From the NCBI GenBank assembly GCA_001567275.1, contig LNBX01000046.1, positions 1 through 64,000 on the forward strand: a stretch of 64,000 nt of DNA, written 5' to 3'. The stretch is from Bacteroidetes bacterium OLB10 (GTDB taxonomy: Bacteria > Bacteroidota > Bacteroidia > AKYH767-A > OLB10). How positions within the stretch are numbered: position 1 is the first letter of the stretch; each line of letters begins with the position of its first letter. This document shows, one piece after another, positions 1-7,400 of the stretch. The notes below the pieces were generated by a model, which was not told where the DNA came from, did no database searches, and worked only from the letters and a program-made list of their open reading frames with translations. The translations under genes and the position numbers were made by a program.

Positions 1-414
1 CGCAAGCAATTTGTAACCGCTTTGTATGCGGTTTTTCAGTTCGCTGAAAATTTCGCCAATCTTGTATTCAATGGTGTCGGCACTGTCGGCACTTAGCTTA
101 AACTTTTTGAGGTAAGGGAAAAGTTTGTTGTTTACAAAATCGGTGAGGTCGTCACCTGTCAGGGCGTTGTGGTGGTCGAGTTTTCCGTCCTTGCCTTTGG
201 GCATTGCCCAAACTGTCCATTGGTAATCTTTGTCAATGATAGGCGTGTAAGTCTTGCCTGTTAGTTCGGCTGCTGTGGCACGGTCTTTCTCCAAGTCGTC
301 CAAATATTTGAGGAACAAAATCCAAGAAGTTTGCTCCACATAATCTAATTCACTTCCGCAACCTGCGTCTTTGTGAAGAATGTCGTCTATGTTTTTAAAA
401 GTTTGCTCGAACAT
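1..414 (-). CDS. hsdM: Type I restriction-modification system, methyltransferase (M) subunit, N-terminal part
   Basis: The gene reads leftwards from an ATG at 414 and leaves the window after 138 codons, so only the N-terminal domain is visible. That domain begins MFEQTFKNIDDILHKDAG and contains the helical HsdM_N signature (a WILFLKYLDDLE segment, then W-x-V-W-A-M-P). In the family, HsdM is the SAM-dependent adenine methyltransferase that, with HsdS, methylates the recognition site; HsdR adds cleavage. The SAM-binding and NPPY catalytic motifs lie outside the window. The rest of the locus is presumably to the left. The 284-bp gap to the next gene holds two hairpins that close off the gene to its right. 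Confidence 0.85.
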   Translation of the reverse strand, partial: MFEQTFKNIDDILHKDAGCGSELDYVEQTSWILFLKYLDDLEKDRATAAELTGKTYTPIIDKDYQWTVWAMPKGKDGKLDHHNALTGDDLTDFVNNKLFPYLKKFKLSADSADTIEYKIGEIFSELKNRIQSGYKLLA

Positions 415-525
415 GATATAATTGTGTTTTCCTCAACGATTTGCTAAAGTATCATCTTTTATCCTATTCATTTATGATGTCCTCTCCACAAATTAAAACA
501 TCTCATCCTTAATTCTCAAATCCCC

Positions 526-556
526 CCAAAAATAACTCCGCCATTTATGGCGGAGA
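526..556 (-). terminator. Hairpin, possible secondary terminator
   Basis: CTCCGCCAT and ATGGCGGAG form a 9-bp inverted repeat (536-555) around two T bases. On the minus strand it is followed by TTATTTTT. It lies downstream of the stronger terminator at 627-664, for the gene ending at 699. Confidence 0.45.
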
Positions 557-626
557 AAATCCTGATAAACACAAAATACTTTAGCTTAACCCCAATCACA
601 CACTCTCCCTCTCCCTCCCAAACAAC

Positions 627-664
627 ACAAAAAAACCCCCTTCATGCTCTCGCACAAAGGGGGT
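627..664 (-). terminator. Rho-independent terminator of the 699-1694 gene
   Basis: On the minus strand ACCCCCTT and AAGGGGGT pair (635-664) around a 13-14 nt loop and run directly into seven T bases. It starts 35 bp after the stop codon of the minus-strand gene at 699. Confidence 0.8.
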
Positions 665-698
665 ATTACTAATATGACTTTATTTTTTCTTTATCGCA

Positions 699-1694
699 TC
701 AGCTCACAGGCACAGGCACTGGCTCTGCTCCCGGTATCGGAGTCACTTCCGAAACCGTTTCACCAAACATCGGTGCCATTTCCACCTCTGTGCGCGATGT
801 TGCTCCCACGTTCAGGTTCAGCGTCACTGTCTGTGTTGTAAATCCGTCTGCCGTCACCTTAAAGCTGTTTTCACCCTGTGCAAGATGTCCCATTTCCACA
901 CGGCCATCTGCACCACTGGTCACCTTGCGGTCGCTGCCCACAAGTTCCACCTCTGCTATTATCGGTGTACCTGTCGTTGCATTCAGCACTGTAAGTATGG
1001 CCGTACTCGAACCTCTCGGATCTATCAGCTCACACACTGCTGCAAACGAAAACATATTCTGTTTCAGTTCCTGTCCGTCAAACAGGTGAAACCCGTCTTC
1101 GCCCATCATTATCGCCTGGTCATACACACTATTGCTCGCATCCATCTTCTGCTCCTGTCCAAACTCTGCATTCACCTCTGCATCCGTAAACGCGCTCAGC
1201 TTAACATTCAGTTCTGCCTTCGATGCATTAAACTGCGCTTCAAAACCCGCAGGCATATTATCACCTGCAAGCAACACCGCTTTGTTTGCTGCAATATATG
1301 CACTGCCCTCCGACATCAACTCCGTCAAACTCGTCCAGTTGTTGTTGCCCGCAGCATAGTAGCTGTTCATCCCTGCTGCATCCCATTGTATCTGCCATTG
1401 CTCAGGAGCAAACGCAGTCTTTATATACATCTTCAGACTTTGCCAGTCTTGTCTGCATGTTCTGCCTGTGGTCATCAACTCCAGGCGCAACATCGAGTGT
1501 GCCGCTGCACGTGCCTCTTCCGTAGGCATCGCTTCTGCTGCATCCACTTCCGCTATACGTGCATCGCAAAATGCATCCGTATATTTACTCTTAAAATTAT
1601 GCATATCTGTAATATTCAGTTTACAGTTCTGCCACATTTTGCGCACGGCCAAATACATCAGCCCCATGGCGCAGTTAAATTTTGCGTTTTTCAT
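699..1694 (-). CDS. Uncharacterised protein with C-terminal carboxypeptidase-regulatory-like domain
   Basis: I do not recognise the family of this 331-residue protein. It has two parts. Residues 1-225 are predicted mostly helical, with several Trp and Cys residues and no signal peptide or membrane segment. Residues 228-307 look like a small beta-sandwich of the CarboxypepD_reg type (a T-G-x-P-I-x-x-A-x-V-x-L stretch, then G-A-D-G-R-V and a G-F-T-T-Q-T-V-T-L strand). The tail is proline-rich (P-I-P-G-A-E-P-V-P-V-P). Without a secretion signal it is probably cytoplasmic. It is monocistronic: a clear terminator follows it, and it is separated from the next gene upstream by 1.7 kb of repeat-rich DNA. 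The start at 1694 is the first ATG of the frame. Confidence 0.7.
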   Translation of the reverse strand: MKNAKFNCAMGLMYLAVRKMWQNCKLNITDMHNFKSKYTDAFCDARIAEVDAAEAMPTEEARAAAHSMLRLELMTTGRTCRQDWQSLKMYIKTAFAPEQWQIQWDAAGMNSYYAAGNNNWTSLTELMSEGSAYIAANKAVLLAGDNMPAGFEAQFNASKAELNVKLSAFTDAEVNAEFGQEQKMDASNSVYDQAIMMGEDGFHLFDGQELKQNMFSFAAVCELIDPRGSSTAILTVLNATTGTPIIAEVELVGSDRKVTSGADGRVEMGHLAQGENSFKVTADGFTTQTVTLNLNVGATSRTEVEMAPMFGETVSEVTPIPGAEPVPVPVS

Positions 1695-2160
1695 TTTTAA
1701 TAATTTAATTAGTGTTTAAAAGAATATTTATTTTTCAATTCGATTCGTTTTATTCAATTTGCGGCTTGGTTTTTGCAACTCTCAGTTTCAACTTTTCTTA
1801 CACCGCTTTTCTGCATCCTTTTACAACCTTCAAAAAATAAAAGTTTCATTTTTCTGAAAATAAAATTTGCCCAACCACTTTTTCAAAACCACACAACACA
1901 ACCTTTCCTTCAATCACTTCACCCCTCTGATCCTTAACCCTTTTCTGCAAAAACTTTTCTCCAAACAACCCACCATCATTCAGGCCGCAAAACACCCCCT
2001 GGCCACCACCAACCCAACCATTCCGGCCATCAAAATCAGTCCACAATTCCGCACACAAATCCACCAAACCTTACAAAACCTCCCAAAATCATAAACATCT
2101 GACTATCAATTATTTACAATTTTTTTCAAAAATCACCCCTGATTTTATCATATAAACCAT
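1695..2160. other. Gene-free, strongly strand-asymmetric spacer
   Basis: No convincing gene is visible. The first 170 bp are AT-rich and should hold the promoter of the minus-strand gene at 699-1694, though I could not pick one out. By hand count, 1861-2100 has 94 C and 12 G on the plus strand. Two short overlapping open frames on opposite strands (about 1846-2094) look like products of this composition. Confidence 0.5.
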
Positions 2161-2266
2161 CCTATAAAAAATCAATTAAAAAATAGCAACACTTAAACAA
2201 CACGAATACGCTTTTAAATATTAACCCCCAAACCGCCCTATGAAAAATCAACGTTAAGAAATAGCA
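2161..2266 (+). repeat. Degenerate direct repeat of about 30 bp, two copies
   Basis: CCTATAAAAAATCAATTAAA continues into AATAGCA near 2161-2188. It recurs near 2237-2266 as CCTATGAAAAATCAACGTTA continuing into AGAAATAGCA. The second copy overlaps the left arm of the large inverted repeat at 2241-2360. Confidence 0.55.
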
Positions 2267-2360
2267 GTTCATTTCAAAGCGTAAGGCACAAGTAAGCAAC
2301 CCCGAGCGCAGCGACATTGGGTTGCGTGATGAAATGAACAATATTTTAGTTGATTTTTCA
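2241..2360. repeat. Nested inverted repeat, about 120 bp
   Basis: Three pairs of perfect inverted arms are nested symmetrically. TGAAAAATCAAC (2241-2252) pairs with GTTGATTTTTCA (2349-2360). GTTCATTTCA (2267-2276) pairs with TGAAATGAAC (2330-2339). GCAACCC (2296-2302) pairs with GGGTTGC (2319-2325). Either strand could fold into one long interrupted stem-loop. It does not look like a transcription terminator, since no T-run follows. Confidence 0.7.
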
Positions 2361-2546
2361 TCAGGCTTGACTTTTGGTTCTTTTGTGTCAAGACAAAAGA
2401 ACAATTAAGAGTGATTACATTAAGCAATCCCGCTGAACTGCGGGATTGTGTCAAGACAAAAGAACAATGAAACAAAATATTCTTATACAGCCTTGAACTT
2501 TTGGTCCCGCTGAACTGCGGGATTGGTTCAAGCCAAAAGAACAATT
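2361..2546. repeat. Three related hairpin-bearing repeats
   Basis: A perfect hairpin GTTCTTTTGT-N6-ACAAAAGAAC sits at 2377-2402. Its right half (TCAAGaCAAAAGAACAAT type) recurs at about 2448-2468 and 2528-2546. Each of those two is preceded by the short hairpin TCCCGC-TGAACT-GCGGGA (about 2433-2450 and 2504-2522). The pattern suggests a dispersed or tandemly duplicated palindromic element. Confidence 0.65.
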
Positions 2547-2572
2547 AATAAGAATTAATAGAAACAACCCTG

Positions 2573-2680
2573 CATTCCACAGTACTGCGAAACTGCAGGG
2601 TGTAAAACGTTATCTTGCTGTGTTGCTCATCGTATTCGAAGCGCGTAAGCGCCCTCTAAGGCCACGGGTGCACGAAGGAA
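2573..2680. repeat. Composite repeat, copy A
   Basis: Copy A begins with a hairpin-prone segment (CCCTGCA ... TGCAGGG, with cagtactgcg at its centre). After a spacer it continues with TATTCGAAGCGCGTAAGCGC and then a CCCTctaaGGCCACGGGTGC block. The same order occurs in copy B at 2945-3074. A third partial copy (C) of the last block lies at 3091-3130. Confidence 0.65.
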
Positions 2681-2719
2681 ATACAACATCTCCCAAAATA
2701 AAACGCTGCCATATCGTCA

Positions 2720-2929
2720 CATAATCCATTCCTAACGGCCCTTTAACCGTTCCTAACTACCCATAACACATTCCTTTTGTCACATAATTGGTTCCTGTCG
2801 CACCTTCACTAATCCCTGTCGGCACATAACATATTCCTGCCTCACCATCAACAACACCTGCCTTATCATAATTTATTCCTGCCTCAACATAACCTCTCCC
2901 TGCCTTCCCATAATTCATCACCTTTTGTT
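2720..2929. repeat. 21-bp degenerate tandem repeat, about 10 units
   Basis: Units start at 2720, 2741, 2762, 2783, 2804, 2825, 2846, 2867, 2888 and 2909, an exact 21-bp period. The consensus is CATAAnnnnTTCCTGnCnnn. Seven units begin CATAA (2720, 2762, 2783, 2825, 2867, 2888, 2909); those at 2741, 2804 and 2846 are more diverged. Although 21 is a multiple of three, stop codons occur in the frames checked, so it does not encode a peptide repeat. There are no unique spacers, so it is not a CRISPR array. Confidence 0.8.
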
Positions 2930-2944
2930 TTTAAAAATCCCTGA

Positions 2945-3074
2945 CACCCGGTATTCCGCAGTACTGCGGAACTGCTGGGTGTAAGATGTAAACAACCCAG
3001 CGAGAGCTTGCCTCTTGCCCATCATATTCGAAGCGCGTAAGCGCCCTTTAGGGCCACGGGTGCGCGAAGGAATG
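2945..3074. repeat. Composite repeat, copy B, with an 18-bp perfect palindrome
   Basis: This copy has the same order as copy A (2573-2680). It starts with a hairpin segment that includes the perfect palindrome TTCCGCAGTACTGCGGAA (2954-2971). After a longer spacer it has TATTCGAAGCGCGTAAGCGC and a CCCTTTAGGGCCACGGGTGC block. Confidence 0.7.
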
Positions 3075-3090
3075 TGTAAAAAAATTATTG

Positions 3091-3130
3091 CGTCAGCGCC
3101 CTCTAAGGCCACGGGTGCGCCAAGGCAATG
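3091..3130. repeat. Composite repeat, partial copy C
   Basis: Only the last block is present (AGCGCCCTCTAAGGCCACGG, followed by GTGCGCCAAGG), 17 bp after the end of copy B. Confidence 0.55.
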
Positions 3131-3136
3131 CAGACC

Positions 3137-3209
3137 ATTCTCAACTCTCCATTGTCAATTATCCATTCTCAACTCTCCATTTTCAATTATCCATTCTCAA
3201 CTCTCCATT
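3137..3209. repeat. 28-bp tandem repeat, about 2.6 units
   Basis: Units start at 3137, 3165 and 3193 with the pattern ATTCTCAACTCTCCATTnTC continuing AATTATCC. The first two units differ at one base. Short tandem arrays of this CT-rich type are common in intergenic DNA of Bacteroidota. Confidence 0.8.
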
Positions 3210-3380
3210 CCCCCTTATTTTGTTAGAAAATAAAACCTGAGCCGTTACCGGAATTTCTGCGGAAACTATACATTTGAGGAGGTATTTTTTCAGATGATTT
3301 TCCATAAAAGCAAGTTAGCAGGCATAAGAAATATTTTATGTCATTTCACGTTTAAAAAATTTAACCAACTTAAACAAAGT

Positions 3381-4454
3381 ATGATAAGAGCAGCCCTTCT
3401 GGCCTTGGCCACAGGCATTGGTTTGCAGGCATGGGGACAAACCGCACCTAAATACAGCAATGAATTTTTGTCGCTCGGAGTAGGTGGCCGCGCTCTGGGC
3501 ATGGGTGGTGCACAGGTGTCGCAGGTCAACGATGTAACAGCCGGCTACTGGAACCCTGCAGGTCTGGCACTTGCCAAAGGCGACATTCAGCTGGCATTTA
3601 TGCACAACGAATATTTTGCAGGCATTGCCAAGTACGATTATCTGGGTCTTACTGCTCCTATAGACTCCATGCGCCAAATTGGTGTTTCGGTGTTGCGTTT
3701 CGGCATTGACGATATTGCCAACACCATTGACCTCAAAGACAAAGACGGCAACATCAACTACGACCGCATTACCGGATTTTCGGCTGCCGATTATGCATTT
3801 CTTATTTCGTTTGCTTCGAAGTCGCGCATCACGGGGCTGCACTATGGCGCCAACGTAAAAATCATTCACCGCAAGGTAGGCGATTTTGCCAAAGCATGGG
3901 GATTTGGCCTGGATGCAGGTTTGCAATATACCACCGGTGAATGGCGAGTGGGTGCAGTGCTCAGAGATGTAACTTCTACCTTCAACGCATGGAGCTACTC
4001 GCTGAACGACCGCACAAAAGAAGTTTTTATTGAAACAGGAAACGAGATTCCCGAAAACGGTTTGGAGCTTACATTGCCTCGCCTGATACCCGGAGTGTCG
4101 AGAGAGTTTATACTGAAAAAATTCAGCATAGCGCCTGCACTCGATCTTGAAATGACTTTTGACGGAAAAAGGAATACACTCATTAAAACAAATTTTGCCA
4201 GCATTGATCCGCGTGTGGGAATTGAAGCAGGCTACAACCATCTGATATTTCTGCGAACAGGCATCAGCAACTTTCAGCAGGTGACTGATATGGACGGAAA
4301 AAAGAAAACTACCGTGCAGCCAAACCTCGGAGTGGGCATACGGCTCAAAAGTTTGTCAATAGACTATGCCCTCACCAACATTGGCAACAGCAACAATTTG
4401 TATTCAAACGTGTTTTCAATAAGACTGAATATTTATAAGCAGAAAAAAACATGA
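3381..4454 (+). CDS. PorV/PorQ-family outer-membrane protein (PorV2-like), T9SS
   Basis: From ATG 3381 the product has 357 residues. It starts with a signal peptide (MIRAALLALATGIGLQAWGQ, cut after WGQ), followed by the family signature G-x-G-G-R-A-L-G-M-G-G-A and Y-W-N-P-A-G-L. The rest alternates beta strands and turns, as in a FadL-like barrel. An upstream in-frame ATG at 3294 has a possible GGAGG 11 bp before it, but would put 29 extra residues before the signal peptide, so I prefer 3381. In T9SS, PorV-type barrels shuttle cargo to the PorU sortase. The stop overlaps the porU2-like start by 4 bp (ATGA), so the two are translationally coupled. The pairing points to the PorV2 branch rather than classical PorV. 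Confidence 0.8.
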   Translation: MIRAALLALATGIGLQAWGQTAPKYSNEFLSLGVGGRALGMGGAQVSQVNDVTAGYWNPAGLALAKGDIQLAFMHNEYFAGIAKYDYLGLTAPIDSMRQIGVSVLRFGIDDIANTIDLKDKDGNINYDRITGFSAADYAFLISFASKSRITGLHYGANVKIIHRKVGDFAKAWGFGLDAGLQYTTGEWRVGAVLRDVTSTFNAWSYSLNDRTKEVFIETGNEIPENGLELTLPRLIPGVSREFILKKFSIAPALDLEMTFDGKRNTLIKTNFASIDPRVGIEAGYNHLIFLRTGISNFQQVTDMDGKKKTTVQPNLGVGIRLKSLSIDYALTNIGNSNNLYSNVFSIRLNIYKQKKT

Positions 4455-7400
4455 GAAAACTTTACTCGTTAATTTTTATTCTGTTTCTGAGTCCTGCTGT
4501 GTTAAATGCACAGTATGCCAACAGCTGGATTAACTTCAACGGCTCGCAGCCTTATTCGGCACAGCAGTATTTCAAAATTAAAGTCTGGAAAAAAGGAATT
4601 TACCGGCTGGACTATTCCACCTTGCAGCAGGCAGGATTTAACGTAACACAAAACCCGCACAACTTTCAGATTTTTCATAACGGCACGGAGCAATACATCT
4701 ACGTAGCAGGCGAAGCGACAACACTTTTGACCCGACAGATTATATTGAATTTTATGGCAAACCCAATGACGGATGGGCCGACAAACCGCTGTATGAAAAT
4801 CCTTCGGATCAGCTAAACCCCGACTACAGTTTGTTCAGCGATACGGCAGTTTATTTTCTTACGGCAGCAGTGTTGCCGGGCACTCCCGTAAAAAGAATGA
4901 TTCTTGAGAACGATGTAAACTTCAGTGCATATACGCCACTGGATTATATCACAAAGGTGAGTCGTAAAAATTATACAGGTGAATATCTGAAAGGCGATTC
5001 GCAGGGTGATATAGATCCATCATATTCAGGCCCCGAAGGTTTTTCAGGAACACCATTCAGCGTGAACACTCCATCAGAAACATTTGACACACCCAACCTT
5101 TCGACCTCAGTGAATGCACCACCACCTGTGATGGATGTGCGAATGGTGAATGCCAACTATGACGGATATTTTCATACGTTTAATGTTGCGATAAACGGCA
5201 ATCAGGTTTTTACCGACAATAATATTTTCGGATACACGCGCTACGATTTTAATTTTACTCTTTCGCTTACTGCACTCGCTGCAAATAATACGTTGCAGTT
5301 TTCGGGCACTGCCAATGGCGGAGGCTCCAACCGCATGTCGGTAACATATTACAACCTGCGATATGCTCATGCAAATACTTTTTCGGGAGAGAGCACACCT
5401 TTTCAGTTTTTTTCTGTCAGCGGCAGTGGCAGCAAACTTCGCGTTGACCTGAATGATTATCTGAACAGCGACAATACCCCCCGTTATATTTATCTGTTAG
5501 CCGGAGATACGATAAGTAAAATTACCACTGTGCGCACCGGCAATCTTCTGCAGGCACTCATACCTTTTGGCGGAACAGAAAGCAGTTGTCTGTTGGCTGC
5601 CGAATCAGCTTCCTACAGTACGTCAGCAGATTTTCTGATTGCACCTGTGAACACCGATACCGATCCGCAAAAGTTTGCACGGTTTATCAATTACGCATAT
5701 AATCAGCCGCAATATGATTACCTGATTGTTTCGCATAAAAAATTGTGGAGCGAAGCTGTTAACTATTCCAATTTCAGACTTGCCACAGGTTATAATCCGC
5801 TGCTGGTTGACATCAATGATTTGTATGATCAGTTTGCTTATGGCATTAACCAACATTCACTTTCCATCAAAAACTTTTGTGCTTATGCCATCAATACATT
5901 CAACAACAAACCTCAGTATTTATTTCTGATAGGCAAAGCCATATATCCCGAAGCGGTAAGATTAAATCCTGCATACAACGAACTGAGTCTGGTGCCTACC
6001 TATGGCAATCCGCCCTCAGATTATATGTTCAGCAATAGAATTACAGACACTACCTATGTGCCACATCTTGCAACAGGACGTCTTGCTGCACAAAACACAA
6101 CGGATGTAGCCAACTATCTGGAAAAAGCACAGTCGCATGAAGCAGCAAGACAGGTTTGCCCTGAAGACTGGCTGAAGCATGTATTGCATTTTGTGGGAGG
6201 CAACACAGGCTTTGAGCAGCAGAGCATAAAAAATTATATGGATCAGAATGCTGCTGCCATTAGCGATACGCTGATGGGTGCAACAGTGACGAGTTATTAT
6301 AAAATTTCGACAGACCCAATAGAATATATTCAGGCCCTTGAATTGCAGGCACGCATTGACAGTGGTGTAAACATCATGACATTTTTTGGTCATGCGGCTG
6401 GCTCTACTTTCGATATAGCAACAGACATTCCTCAAAACTGGCACAATGCAGGACGATATCCGGTGGTGTTTGCGCAGTCGTGCAATGTGGGTGATATTTA
6501 TTCGCCAACGCGATTGCTCAACGAAGATTTTGTGTTGCTGCCGCAAAAAGGTTCGGTAGGTTTTCTTGCAAAACCACGACTTGGAAATATTCAGGAGTTG
6601 GGTGATTACTCATTGCAGTTATACAGAAATGTTGCTTATCGCGATTACAGTCTGCCGGTGGGCATTGCAATTAAAAATGCATTAGACTCTCTGATAGTGA
6701 TGTATTACAACAATGCAGGAATAGTTTATAAATCTACAGCATTGGGAATGTTGTGGCATGGCGACCCTGCTCTGAAACTTGCACCCTCTGACTTACCCGA
6801 TTATGAAATAAAACAGCCATCGGTGTTTTTTAATCCCACAGAAGTTACCACAGATCTTCCGACTTTCGATTTGAATGTGGTTATAAAAAATTTGGGAAGA
6901 GTAACCACCGATTCTGTATCTGTGCACATCGTTCGCAAGTTCCCTGACAATTCAACTCTGACAATTGATACGTTGTTGCGCTACATACCTTATACGGATA
7001 CATTGCGTGTAACTTTCAATACCGACCTGAACCGCGGACCCGGATTTAATTATTTTGATGTAACGGTTGACTACAACGGAGTGATTACAGAATGTAATGA
7101 AGCCAACAATAATGTGCTGAACATTCCATTGCAGATAATCTCTACAGATATTACTCCGGTATATCCGTTTAAATATGCCATTGTGCCTGATGCATCAGTA
7201 ATTCTGAAAGCAACAACCGATAATATTTATGCGCCTTCGAAAACTTACCGCTTCGAAGTGGATACTACCGATGCATTCAATTCGCCATTTCTTCGAACTA
7301 AAACATTTACGCAAACAGGAGGCGTTGTGAAATGGCCATTGCCGTTTACCTGCGACAGTGGCAGAGTGTATTACTGGCGCGTAAGCCTCGACCCTTCTCT

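Noticed and set aside
885..1700. 271-codon plus-strand open frame
   Set aside because: It lies fully antisense to the 331-residue gene, is loaded with Cys and His, and has no domain character. The opposite frame has a normal composition and a terminator.
1762..1777. Sigma-54-like CGGCTTGGTTTTTGCA
   Set aside because: Spacing is right, but the -24 half is weak and no gene lies downstream on the plus strand for 1.5 kb.
1846..2094. Overlapping open frames on both strands in the C-rich block
   Set aside because: Both are short, start with weak codons or without signals, and their residues follow the base skew.
2720..3209. CRISPR array
   Set aside because: The 21-bp and 28-bp repeats are tandem without unique spacers, and no cas gene is present.
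3294..3380. N-terminal extension of the PorV2-like gene from ATG 3294
   Set aside because: It would place 29 charged residues before a complete signal peptide. The GGAGG before it is noted, but Bacteroidota rarely rely on such sites.
3336..4241. 301-codon minus-strand open frame
   Set aside because: It is antisense to the PorV2-like gene, which has a signal peptide and family motifs.
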